The notes under the pieces are model-generated. The model did no database searches and was not told where the DNA came from. It was given only the letters and a program-made list of their open reading frames with translations. Shown piece by piece: positions 1-8,706 of a DNA stretch of 32,413 bases; position 1 is the first letter of the stretch, and every line of letters starts with the position of its first letter. A program made the position numbers and the translations under genes. Source of the stretch: Chara braunii (lineage: Eukaryota; Streptophyta; Charophyceae; Charales; Characeae); NCBI GenBank assembly GCA_003427395.1, contig BFEA01000842.1, positions 94,787-127,199 on the forward strand, written 5' to 3'.

Positions 1-100
1 TGTAGAGTTTTCCATCTGGTGTGGGTGAGTGATAGTCTACTTTGATTTTGGTTAAGGTAGATTATCATTTACAATGTAATCAGTGAGGGGATTCTGCAGA

Positions 101-150
101 CTGTTGAGGGTTCAGCCTCCTGATGAGTCGGTGAAACTCCGACGTGTCAC
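101..150 (+). ncRNA. Type III hammerhead ribozyme, disabled copy
   Basis: CTGT (101-104) and T105 are followed by a stem I hairpin GAGG/CCTC (106-109/116-119, loop GTTCAG), the invariant CTGATGA (120-126) and a perfect stem II GTCGG/CCGAC (127-131/139-143, loop TGAAACT). The GAA that should follow stem II, and the start of stem III, are missing: after CCGACG the sequence goes straight to TGTCACAG. Compared with the second copy this is an 8-bp deletion, so this copy should not cleave. Its stem I is intact, whereas the other copy has a mismatch at the base of stem I. Confidence 0.7.
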
Positions 151-152
151 AG

Positions 153-401
153 CCCCTCGTTTGTTGTCCTCTTCTATCTCTCTGCCTACGGTTTACCGGG
201 CAGTTCTGTTTGTGACGATACCCCTCTTTTGTTGTCCTCTTCTCTCTCTCTGCCTACGGTTTTACCGGGCAGTTCTGTTTAGGGTTCAGCCTCCTGATGA
301 GTCGGTGAAACTCCGACGAAACAGTTTGTCACAGCCCCTCGTTTTCTGTCCTCTTCTCTCTCTCTGCCTACGGTTTACGGGACAGTTCTATTTGTGACGA
401 T
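153..401 (+). repeat. Three pyrimidine-rich tandem units (~60-68 bp)
   Basis: Units begin with CCCCTC at 153, 221 and 335 and run through a CT-rich stretch, TGCCTACGGTTTACC, then GGGCAGTTCTGTTT. Units 1 and 2 are directly adjacent. Unit 2 runs into the second hammerhead and unit 3 follows it. In units 1 and 2, CTGCC/GGCAG with an inner CGGT/ACCG can form a hairpin; unit 3 has GGACAG instead and loses part of it. With the hammerheads this makes a satellite-like repeat of about 174 bp. It is not coding. Confidence 0.75.
275..324 (+). ncRNA. Type III hammerhead ribozyme, complete core
   Basis: A self-cleaving RNA motif. Stem III is CTGT (275-278) with ACAG (321-324), possibly extended by an upstream GGGC with GCCC at 334-337. 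The cleavage triplet would be GTT (277-279) rather than the usual GTC. Stem I is AGG/CCT (281-283/290-292), with a T280/C293 mismatch at its base. The core CTGATGA is at 294-300, stem II GTCGG/CCGAC at 301-305/313-317 with loop TGAAACT, then GAA at 318-320. The exact core plus a perfect stem II is hard to get by chance. The mismatch and the GTT triplet may lower activity. A type I fold (ACA/TGT stem III with GTC) also exists but has no stem I partner. Confidence 0.75.
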
Positions 402-3265
402 ATATATATTGGAAGTTGTTGCCTGTGACAAGCTATGGTTGCGGATTGTGAGCCGCAACCGCAGGCTGCTGCGGTTGCCTAAGCTGGCGAAGGACGATGG
501 CAACAAGGGGACTCTGATCGAGAGTGGTCGCCCATATGGCTGGCCGTGTTCGGGGGAGGGGTGTAGCTGCTGCAGCCAACAGCCGAACGGATTGCGATTG
601 GCTGGCAAGGTGCTGCTGTGTCAGCAAGGCAGCTGCAGCTGTTCCTAGGAGGGCCTGTGACTGACACTGGGGGCTGTGTGATCTGGGCCAGGGCGTTGGT
701 GTGTTGCTATTTGCGAGGAGACGAGCAAAGTAGGAGGAGCTGTAGTGGCAAGACAAGGGGCTAGCACGGTACGCGAGTAGGTGGGAGAGAAATTGAAGGG
801 AGAGAGTGTAACACTTACCTGGACTCGGTGACAGCCTGCAGAAGTGGCAGTTGCAAGTTGCTGCCCAGGAGCGGAATGTAGCTGAGCCTTGGGATCTGAT
901 GCTCAGGCAGCATAGTATCTCTGTCTCAGTCTGCCTTTTCAATAACTACGGACCGGCGGATTGCTGTGCTTTTTTTTTTTTTTTTTTTTTTCCCCTGCAC
1001 GTGACGCACTGGGGATTGTTGGGGCTGCTGCCACACCACTGTTGAGGTTTTGGGTTTGTTTTTTTTATTATTATTTTTTTTTTTTTTCTTTTCTTTTTCC
1101 TTTCTTTTCTTCTTTTACAGAACCTTGCTACTAAAATCTTTTTCCCCTGGCTGTCTCCCCCCCCCACCTTTTTTTTTACCATTGTCGCTCTTGAGGCTTC
1201 AAAATACGTGACTGCTGTGTTTTTTTTTCTTTTTCTTCTCTTCTCTCTTTTAACGTCCTACGAAGTCCCCATCCCGGCACCAGACTGGTGCACCCCATTG
1301 TTGGTGCTGGAGTGCGTTTGGCCTGTGCGAAAGTTGAGAGGCCGTCCGTTAGTGGGGGTACTGTGGCTCTCCGCAGAAGGCTCGGTTGTTGACACAGTTG
1401 CAGTTTCTCGTAGCAGGGAGCGGCAGCTAGGCGCCGCTGCTCGCCACGGAAGGCTGCTGCTGGGTTGGGGCGGCCGCTGCAGCCAGCGGCTGAGCTACTG
1501 CTGTGCGCCAGATTGGTATTGCCGCTAGCTTCAGCAGCACAAGGCAAGTACCGCCGCTTCGGGAGGTGCCGCTGTTGTGTAACACAGCTGCTGATGTTGT
1601 TCCCTCTCTAAGGCATTGCTGTTTTCCTCTACTCGAGAACCGTTATGTGCGAATACGGGGGGGTGCTGCTGGCGGGATAACGATCTGGAGTTGACCGCGT
1701 TGCCGTTGTACACACAGCCCTGTTGAGTTGCCATCGCACTCAGATGTTGTTAGTGTACTTATAGTACACTTGTGAGGGCCCTCGTCGTACGTTTGACTGA
1801 ACTGAGCCTCCAGTAGGAAGGCTGCAGCACCGCCATTGATTGCACGCGATGGCTGTGTGTACAGTATGTTGCCAGAGTCTGGCTGCTATTGCTTGTATTC
1901 CTTGGTAGGAAGCAGAGGGGGCTCTATGTGAAAGCGGCGTTCCTAGGCTGCGTAGCGGTCGTGTAGTCTGTGAAAGTGGTATTACAGTCTGAGGAAGGGA
2001 TCCAACACTGTGGGGTTGCTACCTCGGAGGCTGTGCTCCTGTCTGTTTCAAGGCTTTGTTGCAGCGCCTCCTACGGTGTGTGGTCAGACTAAGCACTGGT
2101 GGAGCGGTCGTTGCCATCAGCAGACTGCGGGGCTTCGGCTGCTGCTGCCGCAGACATTGCTGGGACAGTTGCGACGACTATCTCCGCTGTTGAATCAGAC
2201 TACTTCAAATATTAAGGCTGGGCGTTGCTCTGCCTTTGGGAGGCTGCTACTGCTCTCAAAGGCAGATGATACTGGTGGGTACATAAACGGAACTACTACT
2301 GTGTGCTGCTGATGAATGTTGCTGCAGTGCAGGGCGATGTGTATCGCTGTGCTCTGAGCAGGGCGCCGCTCCTCCCTAGGAGCAGCACTGACATAGGCCT
2401 GGGAAGGGGCACAGTGAGGGAGGGGAGTGTGGTGACCTTGGGAGGGAGACCAAACTTAGCAAGGGGGGCTATGGCTGCGACATGGGGGACTGTAGATTTC
2501 GGTGTGGAGGGTTGTAGAAGTGTTCCAGTTGCTACAGGGGATTAGTTATTTACGCTGGGGCAGTTATTACTGCGTTGTGCACTATTCTGTACGTTGCTGC
2601 AGGAGAAGGCACTGTTAAGCGCTGCTGTTATGCGAAGCATTGCTCAACGCTAGGCACCATTACCGTGCGCCAGTCCTGTTCTTACTTAAAGCGGGTTGAT
2701 ACTGCGACTTGGAGGGCAGTCAGGGGACTGTTGATGCTGCGTCCGACCGAGGTTGACTGTTGCTGCTGCATTTTTTTCTGGCCATCATTGCGGGGCCCTC
2801 AGGAGTTGAAGACTTCAAGGCCCTCTCATTGGGAGTCTGAATGAACCTCCCCTGTATCTGAGAGTCTAAATACCTCTTTTTCTGCCTCCCTTACTCTAAA
2901 TCTACTCTGAGGTTACGAGAGGAAGGCGGCAGAAGGGATTGTAACCCGTAGGACCGCGCCAAGGCTTCTGTGGCCCTGTGGGAGGTTTGCCCCACCGATT
3001 GCGGGAGCTCTGCCGGAGCCCAGGCGGGGTTCTGGAGGCAGGGAATACTCAGGTATAACCCTCGATTTACACGTGTGATCCTATCATTAAACTATATTAT
3101 CCTGTTGCTATTGGCCTGACTGTAAGTATGACTGAAAAAGATAACTGTATTTCCTTGCTTGTTTGAATTCAGGACAATGATTTGCAAAGTAAACTGACAA
3201 ATATGTATTGGTTTAATCAAGATTATCAGTGTTAAGTCAGAAAACACAGAGTTGTCAAATATGTT
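402..3265. other. No recognisable gene; pyrimidine tracts and CTG-rich DNA
   Basis: I see no known protein family, RNA gene or transposon here on either strand. Open frames are short, overlap on both strands and are rich in Cys/Leu/Ala from CTG/GCTG-rich sequence. T runs occur at 970-991 (22 T) and around 1057-1088, 1164-1178 and 1219-1251. A consensus-like 5' splice site, CAG|GTAAGT, lies on the minus strand at 813-821, with no convincing exon around it. About 2930-3060 is GC-rich and compact, but I cannot assign it. Confidence 0.5.
1057..1120 (+). other. Polypyrimidine tract ending in a 3' splice-like CAG
   Basis: An almost pure T/C tract ends in TTCTTTTACAG at 1110-1120, the form of a strong intron 3' end. 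No reading frame of a known family follows, so splicing is only a possibility. The long T run may equally be a relic of a reverse-strand poly(A) tail. Confidence 0.35.
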
Positions 3266-3970
3266 GTGGAGGTTGGGCGAACGCATAAGTTGCAGGCTGC
3301 TCAATCTTTCGCACTTGTTTGACTTGTTATTTGGCAAGCTAGACTACCCATAAATTGAGTAGCCTAGTTCTACGCTGTATGTAATTGTATGGGCTGGCCA
3401 GGCACAACATAAGTTATTGTGCCTGGTCATATGCCTTTCGTTGTTTGTTCAACCATAGGCTAGGCTCCTCATAAGTTGAGGTAGTCCAGTTCTTTGTGTA
3501 TGTCGAAAGTTAGGCTGACCAGTCTCACCATGAGTTGGTGGGGCCTGGTCATACGCCTTCCGTCATTTGTTTAGGCAGAAGCTGACCACACCATAAGTTG
3601 GTGTGACTCAGTCTTATGCTTTATTGTTTCAGGCGAGACTATTTGCACCATAAGTTGGTGTGGTCAAGTCATCAGCCGCCATCACTAAGAGAATCAGAGC
3701 TTACAAGTGATACATTATTATTTATGTATATTCATGGCATGTTGGATGCCATAAATTGGGAGATCCAGCCAGCAGACAAAGCAGAGGGAAACAAGATGAA
3801 CGATACAAAATGGTGTGGTAACTGTGGGCAGGCCGACTCACCCATAAGTTGGGTAGTTGGTCTTATGTCCTTGATAACACGAAAGCAGAGAGATATATAA
3901 AGTCTGACTATTTTCCTTTTCTAAACATATCTGACATTTGGATGGGGATCCTTATGAGTTGAAGTGACCT
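3266..3970 (+). repeat. Hairpin array A: ~60-bp units with a constant ATAAGTT loop
   Basis: About ten units, each a hairpin whose loop is ATAAGTT or a close variant. Loop marks fall at about 3284, 3349, 3408, 3470, 3529, 3592 and 3649 (spacing 57-65 bp), then at 3750, 3843 and 3951 after the array loses register. Stems differ between units but stay complementary. Examples: GGCACAA/TTGTGCC (3401-3417) extended by flanking GGCCA/TGGTC; GACCAG...CTGGTC enclosing CTCACC/GGTGGGG at 3519-3550; CACACC/GGTGTG at about 3587-3604. After the stem, units carry either TCATAC/T or CTTATG-like sequence in alternation. The units share order with array B about 764 bp downstream. It is non-coding. Confidence 0.85.
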
Positions 3971-4021
3971 GGCCACTCGTCTGAAGACAAAATCTGATTG
4001 TGAAACTTAGTTATTGATGTA

Positions 4022-4490
4022 GTTGTGTTGCGGAAGTCGGGCGAACGCATAAGTTTCGGGTTGTTCGGTCATACGCGTTTGTGATTGTTTGGGCGGGGCT
4101 AGGCTACTCATAAGTTGGGTAGCCTGGTTTTATGCTGTATGTCACTGTATGGGCTGGTCAGGCGCAACATAAGTTGTTGTGTTTGGTCATATACCTTTTG
4201 TTGTTGTTTAGGCAGAGGCTGACCCCTCATAAGTTGAGGAGGTTCAGTTCTATGTGTATGCCGAACGTCCAGGCTGACCAGCCTCACCATAAGTTGGTGC
4301 GGCCGGTCATACACCTTATGTCGATCGTTTTGCAGAAACTGGTCACACCATAAGTTGGTGTGGTTTGGTCTTATGCGTACGTATATTTGTGTTACCAGAC
4401 TGGGGTACCATAAGTTGGTGTGACCTAGTCATATAAATTGGCAGGTCAGTCACATCCATAAGTTGGGTTGGNTGACCCTATGTCTTATNT
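4022..4490 (+). repeat. Hairpin array B: eight regular ~60-bp hairpin units
   Basis: A second copy of the array, more regular than A. CATAAG loop marks are at 4048, 4109, 4168, 4228, 4288, 4349, 4409 and 4457 (spacing 61, 59, 60, 60, 61, 60, 48). Stems include GGCTAC/GTAGCC with G-T pairs next to the loop (unit 2), CAAC/GTTG extended by a wobble-rich outer stem (unit 3), CCTC/GAGG (unit 4), CACC/GGTG inside GACCAG/CCGGTC (unit 5) and CACACC/GGTGTG (unit 6). Odd units end in GGTCATA and even units in TTATG/CTATG, implying a ~120-bp two-unit repeat. Two Ns (4472 and 4489) fall at the end. Confidence 0.85.
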
Positions 4491-4875
4491 AAGGAAGGGT
4501 AAAAAGGGAATAATGAGGGTTTTTGAACGAACTATGTGACCTGGAAAAGAACCTGAGGGTTGGTGAGAGATGTTGCACTCACCTATGCATGTTTTTGAAG
4601 GTCATCTCTGGGGTATTCTCTTTGATAGAGTAGTTGTTGTAGATGCTCGCCAAATGCTGGAGCCATAGGTAGGTAAGATGGATGATGGGGGGGAAGCTTG
4701 GGATGAGATAAGATCGACTCTGCTGAGGGTTAGGATCAACATTGGCTCATGGTCTCACTTAGAGGGCATGCAAACTAATATTGAGCTTAAGTTATCAAGC
4801 AAGTGTCAGAAGTTAGTCCCATGTATAGTTTTGTCTTGCATTTTTGTTTTCAACTTTATATAAATCTTGGTAGCC
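4491..4875. other. No gene seen
   Basis: AT-moderate sequence after the hairpin array. It has only short open frames with no family resemblance. I see no RNA gene or repeat here. Confidence 0.5.
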
Positions 4876-5075
4876 CACTTTTCCTACGGGAAGCGTTGCC
4901 GAAATTTCTACAAATCCGAAAGAGTTACTCATTTTTGGACTTGTAGAAATTCCGGGAAGACACTTTTCCTACAGAAAGCGCTGCCAAAATTTTGCAGAAT
5001 TTAGAAAGTTAGAGTATTTTCAGCTAGGAAAAATTTGGCAATCCATTCTGTTTAGGGGATATGCTGCCGAAATTT
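4876..5075 (+). repeat. Short direct repeats with an imperfect inverted repeat
   Basis: CACTTTTCCTAC followed by an AAGCGYTGCCRAAATTT-type sequence starts at 4876 and again at 4961 (period 85). A looser third copy, ATGCTGCCGAAATTTCC, lies near 5060. Between the first two, 4899-4919 and 4935-4955 form an inverted repeat with about three mismatches in 21 positions around a ~15-nt loop (CCGAAATTTCTACAA against TTGTAGAAATTCCGG). Confidence 0.6.
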
Positions 5076-5782
5076 CCTGTATTTTTAGATAGATATCAGA
5101 GATTAGCTAGAAAGGTAGGATTATTTCTTGATCATTCAAGCATGGCTTGGGTACTGGTCTGTGCTGCATTGCAGGTCACCTTTATTCATATTAATTCAAG
5201 GCTTGACTATCTTCAAATTGATCCTACAGAGATCACCTTCTGTTATCCTTTGATAACAGGTCGGTTTCCGGCTCAACTCTAATCCACTCTTGCTACTCAA
5301 CCTAAAAAGGCTTTAGCCCTGTGTTTTGTGTTGTTTTGTTCTATTTTAACCCGGACTTTAATTGAATGGCCATTTAATAAAGATGTTGGGTGTGTTATTT
5401 TGAGAGTTGCACAAAGAGTGAGGCTTGTATGGCTAAAGCGAGGGGTATGAGCGCAATGAATGGTTGAAGTTGACCCCGTGTAGTGTGTGCTCTGTTGATG
5501 TGACTCTTTGATGTGATTACATGTATGTTCTGTGGATTGAAGTCCAGACTTGGTTTTGCGTATGATCATATGTATATATATTTGAAGGAAGTCACACCGT
5601 GATTGTGAGAGTGATCGTCTCCTATCTCATAACTTTTATGTAATGTTTTTTGTGCCCGCTTGACCCATTGAGGTCGTGCATAGTGATTAAGTAAGTTTTA
5701 CACTGAGAGAAAAGGGAGATCGCCTGCTATCTTTTGCGTTTTAGAATTAATATAGTTGGACGTTGGAGTCCGTGGCAGCCGT
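5076..5782. other. No gene seen
   Basis: I find no coding family, RNA gene or strong repeat. The open frames are short and low-information on both strands. Confidence 0.45.
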
Positions 5783-5993
5783 CAAAGTCAGACCCCTTGA
5801 TCTTTGGGTACCACGACAGCTCTGAAACTGTCTACTCAACCCCTCTGCACAGGGTGCAGAAGAGGGTGTGGTCTTCAACCGCACATGGCGGTTGTCTGGC
5901 ATTGAGAGATTACCCCTCAAAGCGTCTGTCAGCCAACACTTGAGTGTCGAACGCGACCCTCGAGATTATCAAGGGTCGCGGGGCTAATATTAC
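5783..5993 (+). other. Cluster of consecutive small hairpins
   Basis: Several short perfect or near-perfect hairpins follow one another: GACAG/CTGTC (5815-5832); CCCTCTGCA with TGCAGA-AGA-GGG, a 3-nt bulge (5841-5866); CAACCGC/GCGGTTG with a 5-nt loop (5876-5894); TTGAG/CTCAA (5902-5920); and CGCGACCCT/AGGGTCGCG, 9 bp with an 11-nt loop (5952-5980). The density suggests a structured RNA leader or ncRNA, but I do not recognise a family and there is no obvious ORF in register. Confidence 0.4.
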
Positions 5994-6638
5994 CACGTAG
6001 TACCCATCAGCGCGAATGATTGCCTATGTCCGCATGGCTGGTTGACACGAGAAGGTCGTGCGCTCGCTTGACTTTTATACGAAAGCCCAACGCGCGATAC
6101 CTATCTGAGTCTGGCTGCAAAGAGATATGGGTCGGATACTGAAGGGACTAGGAGTTTGTTGCGTTGTGGTGTTGTTTGTGGTGTGTTCTCACGTATTATG
6201 CGTGGTAAGTGTGAGTGTTGTGGCGTAACGCGTGGTACGTAGGGTGCATCCTAGTCGACCGACGCCGGGTCGTGCTTGGGACTTCAGCCCCCCAGTGCGT
6301 CGATTCGCGTGCGGGTTCGATTTTGGGCGTTCGACCTCGCGTACCGACTATGCTACAACGAACGAGAAATGCCCTCGGCTGGACCACCTTTGCAATTGCA
6401 TACGAAAAGCCTTCGCATGTGGTTCAGTAGCTCGGCGGCGATACGCCCACCTAAGGGATGGTGACAACTTCCGCAGGTGGAGGGGTGCCTCGCGTGACCC
6501 TGTCCTGTCGTAGGGGCTCGCGAGAGGTACAGTTGGCGCACTCGGCCGGAGCGGCAAAACGCTTATCCGCGACAAGTCCTGCCAAGTCCTGCGTGACGCG
6601 GCCGGGAGGGTCCCCGTGCGGGACCGATGCGCTCGACA
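5994..6638. other. GC-rich, CpG-rich DNA without a recognised gene
   Basis: Base composition changes here to GC- and CpG-rich. Open frames overlap on both strands and none resembles a known protein. It lies just before a block shared with the 24-kb retrotransposon, so it may be U3 or host flank. I cannot find its counterpart upstream of 24068. Confidence 0.4.
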
Positions 6639-6851
6639 GCGCCGAGCCTGCGTGGACCAAAGGAAAGTCCAGTGGCGCACCCTTTTGTCAGGGCAAACGC
6701 CAACTGAACCGGTCCTTATCGAGGTTCAGCTCAGGTACCAGGCTTGTAGAGGTTCGGAACACGCTTAATAAGCAGCGAAGGTCAGGACAGGGAACTGGTA
6801 CTGAGCAGGAGTCTGGCACACGAAGGAGCGTCGGGAGACCGTGCCCTCCGA
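6639..6851 (+). repeat. 213-bp block shared with 24068-24280 (LTR/leader-like)
   Basis: The segment starting GCGCCGAGCCTGCGTGG and ending CCCTCCGA recurs at 24068-24280 with equal length and about 93-94% identity by eye (around 14 differences). Both copies are on the plus strand and both lie upstream of retrotransposon gag-type sequence. The block is therefore most likely part of an LTR or leader of one element family. Homology ends abruptly on both sides, so LTR limits cannot be set. Confidence 0.75.
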
Positions 6852-6909
6852 TATGATACCCAACCCCCACCCACCGTCTCCGCTGGGTCAAAATGCGCCG
6901 ATCGAAGAG

Positions 6910-6916
6910 TATAAAA
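6910..6916 (+). promoter_or_regulatory. TATA box of a retroelement promoter
   Basis: TATAAAA occurs 58 bp after the shared block and about 230 bp before the gag ATG at 7142, a fitting place for an LTR core promoter. The 24-kb relative lacks this stretch. Confidence 0.5.
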
Positions 6917-7048
6917 CAGCGCACGGCCTAGGATTCCCATTCATTTTCAATGTATCACAACGATTCATCGTAGTGCCTTTGCGCCAATCGTCAGGTCTCT
7001 CTTATCGTAGTGTTTTTTTTCCTCTTCTTCTTCCTTTTGTCAAGCACT

Positions 7049-7059
7049 TGGTATCGCAG
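7049..7059 (+). other. Weak primer-binding-site-like sequence
   Basis: TGGTATCGCAG resembles the tRNA-iMet primer site (TGGTATCAGAG) in its first seven bases only, two bases after a CA at 7045-7046. It sits between the TATA box and gag, where a PBS belongs. The match is weak. Confidence 0.25.
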
Positions 7060-7093
7060 TGTGACCTGCGCCTCGCAGATCTTTGCTGTACAC

Positions 7094-7121
7094 CTTTTCT
7101 TTTTTTTTTTTTCTTTCTCAG
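7094..7121 (+). other. Polypyrimidine tract with 3' splice-like CAG before gag
   Basis: An unbroken T/C tract ends in TTTCTTTCTCAG at 7110-7121, 20 bp before the gag ATG. This is the arrangement expected if the leader contains an intron. I find no convincing 5' splice site. Confidence 0.35.
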
Positions 7122-7141
7122 GCAACACTCAACCTCACACC

Positions 7142-7603
7142 ATGTCTGAGGCACGTAGGGGACAAGGAAGAGGAAGAGGAGGGAGATATGGTAAGGCTCG
7201 GAAGGAACCGCCGGCCCGTACGCGGCGTGACTATAGTTCTGAGGAGGAGGAAGAAGAGGTACGGGGTTATGGCGCACACTCAAAGTCTTATCCACGCCAC
7301 CCGCTCTCTACATGGTACGAAAGGACCCCATCCCCCGAAAGGATGTAGTACTTTCAGAAGAAGTTTGAAGCGCGCTATGGCGCGCCCAACACTTCCTCCC
7401 CTCCCTACACACCCAGAGCTCCCATCACTCCCACGGCAAGTAGAGCCCTAGTGCCTGTTCCACCATCCTCCATCCCTTGCGCAGTTTCCTCGCCCTCTCA
7501 CCCCAATAACTGCATTATCTTCAACATTTTCTTTCTTCTCTCTCTACTTCAGATCGAGCTCATGGCGATTTTTTATATCCTGTATAAGCGCGACTTTTTC
7601 TGA
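7142..7603 (+). pseudogene. gag: Truncated gag of a Ty3/Gypsy element
   Basis: The frame starts at ATG 7142 in a good context (CACACCATGTCTG). It begins MSEARRGQGRGRGGRYGKAR, a basic RG-rich amino end like many chromovirus Gag proteins, followed by a Glu run. A TAG at 7346-7348 interrupts it. The same frame then continues with a proline/serine-rich stretch and stays open to a TGA at 7601. No capsid domain or zinc knuckle follows; the element is cut off near the minus-strand Gypsy element. The frame after about 7500 probably no longer belongs to gag. Identification rests on position (shared block, TATA, pyrimidine tract) and composition. Confidence 0.5.
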
Positions 7604-8289
7604 GCTTTCTGAATCTGCTTCTCTCTCAATTCTTTTGCTCAAACTTCACTTCATAGCGTCCCCACTTAAGAGTTTGAATACCTTGACGTCGGGGATGCAG
7701 GCTCCTCGTGGGCCAGGCCGCTGTCGGCCACCAAATCTTGTCTCATCTGAGTGAAGTTAGGCAACTTAGTCAAGAAACAAGAAGTCCCTTTACTGACAAT
7801 TCTCAATCAGGTAAAGCTGAACTTGTTTATGCCTGTCCTCATCTGAATTTCTCGGATGGACAACTTAGTCAGAGACACGAAATTCTTCTGCTGACAACTC
7901 TCGATACGACAGAACTAAATTTTTTTATGCTCATCATGATTTTCTCTTTATCATAAGAATAATACTGATTACATCGTCTGATGTGCTACAGTCATGGGTT
8001 CCTCAGATCTTTGACATTGCGTCAGTGCTCACGGAAATGTATCTCTCAGTTATTTCCCCACTCTCAGGGACTTGACACTCATGGACTGACTGTAGCTCTG
8101 CATCAAAGAAACTTTATCTTTTTAACTTTGTTACTTGCTGAAACAGAAAATTAATTGACATGCCGAAAAACTTGAAAAACTGAATTGACAAAAGCAAGAA
8201 TGATCAGAGTTTGTTGGAGGTTCAGTCTTGTAGTCTCACTGTGCTTAATTTCCTTAACTTTCCGAAACGACCCTCTAGTTAGATAACTG
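7604..8289. other. Non-coding; possible 3' LTR of the minus-strand element
   Basis: There is no gene. This stretch lies just beyond the polypurine tract of the minus-strand Gypsy element, so some of it may be its 3' LTR, starting TGACAGTT at about 8292 on the minus strand. I could not find a matching 5' LTR copy. Confidence 0.35.
7744..7935 (+). repeat. Imperfect ~96-bp tandem duplication
   Basis: Two diverged copies start CATCTGA at 7744 and 7840. Shared anchors are CAACTTAGTCA, CTGACAAYTCTC and TTTATGC. It falls within the possible LTR. Confidence 0.6.
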
Positions 8290-8703
8290 TCATTTCTTTT
8301 CCCTTTTCCCAACCATTGTGAGAATTAGGTCAGGATCTGTGAAGATAAACTTACGAAGTCTGGACCCTGATACCATGTCATGAACCCTGGATTCATTCAT
8401 TTATGATATTTCATAAATTTTGCCTTCTGCTTCCCATGTGATTCTGTAAGGACCGAGCCATGTGAACTCCAATCGTTTAGTCCATTGAGTCTTAAGAGAA
8501 CTGTCGAACATGAGGGCAACGTCACAAACTTTTAGTTTCTCTTTTCTTATACATTTTTTCTTGTTCCATCTCTCTTGATCTGACAGTCGGCTGGTTGTCA
8601 TTCTCTCTGCAGCATCCATAACTGTCTGATCAACTTATGATATTTGTCTCATTCTGATCTGGAGGAGCTCTAAAATAGAATAGTTTTTGTCACTCTCTTG
8701 ACT
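8290..8703 (-). pseudogene. pol: Integrase carboxy-terminal part (GPY/F-type)
   Basis: This continues the integrase. The open part (8619-8401) contains WLGPYRI, the GPY/F-type motif found at the end of Gypsy integrases. After a TAA at 8401-8403 the same frame reads on through VHDMVSGSRLRKF, which matches the usual VH..RL+.F ending, and closes at TGA 8290-8292. Upstream, TAG at 8704-8706 separates it from the integrase core. I see no chromodomain after it. Confidence 0.75.
8293..8310 (-). other. Polypurine tract
   Basis: Minus-strand GGGAAAAGGGAAAAGAAA sits directly before TGACAGTT and overlaps the end of pol. This is the expected primer for plus-strand DNA synthesis followed by a 3' LTR starting with TG. 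LTR identity is unproven. Confidence 0.55.
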
Positions 8704-8706
8704 TGA

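Noticed and set aside
402-3000. Several 60-170 aa open frames on both strands
   Set aside because: Overlapping, compositionally biased, no family resemblance; treated as chance.
3266-4490. CRISPR array
   Set aside because: Units are not identical repeats with unique spacers; only the loop is constant and the stems vary. The window is eukaryotic.
5985-5993. TAATATTAC, the nonanucleotide of geminivirus/CRESS-DNA replication origins
   Set aside because: It is not in the loop of a stem (the nearby 9-bp hairpin ends 4 nt before it), there is no Rep gene, and a 9-mer match is expected by chance in a window this size.
6290-6330. tRNA B-box-like GGGTTCGATTTTGG
   Set aside because: No A box or cloverleaf around it.
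8361-8377. Minus-strand ACATGGTATCAGGG, looking like an LTR-PBS junction
   Set aside because: It lies within the integrase carboxy-terminal reading frame (VHDMVSGSRL), on the wrong side of the element.
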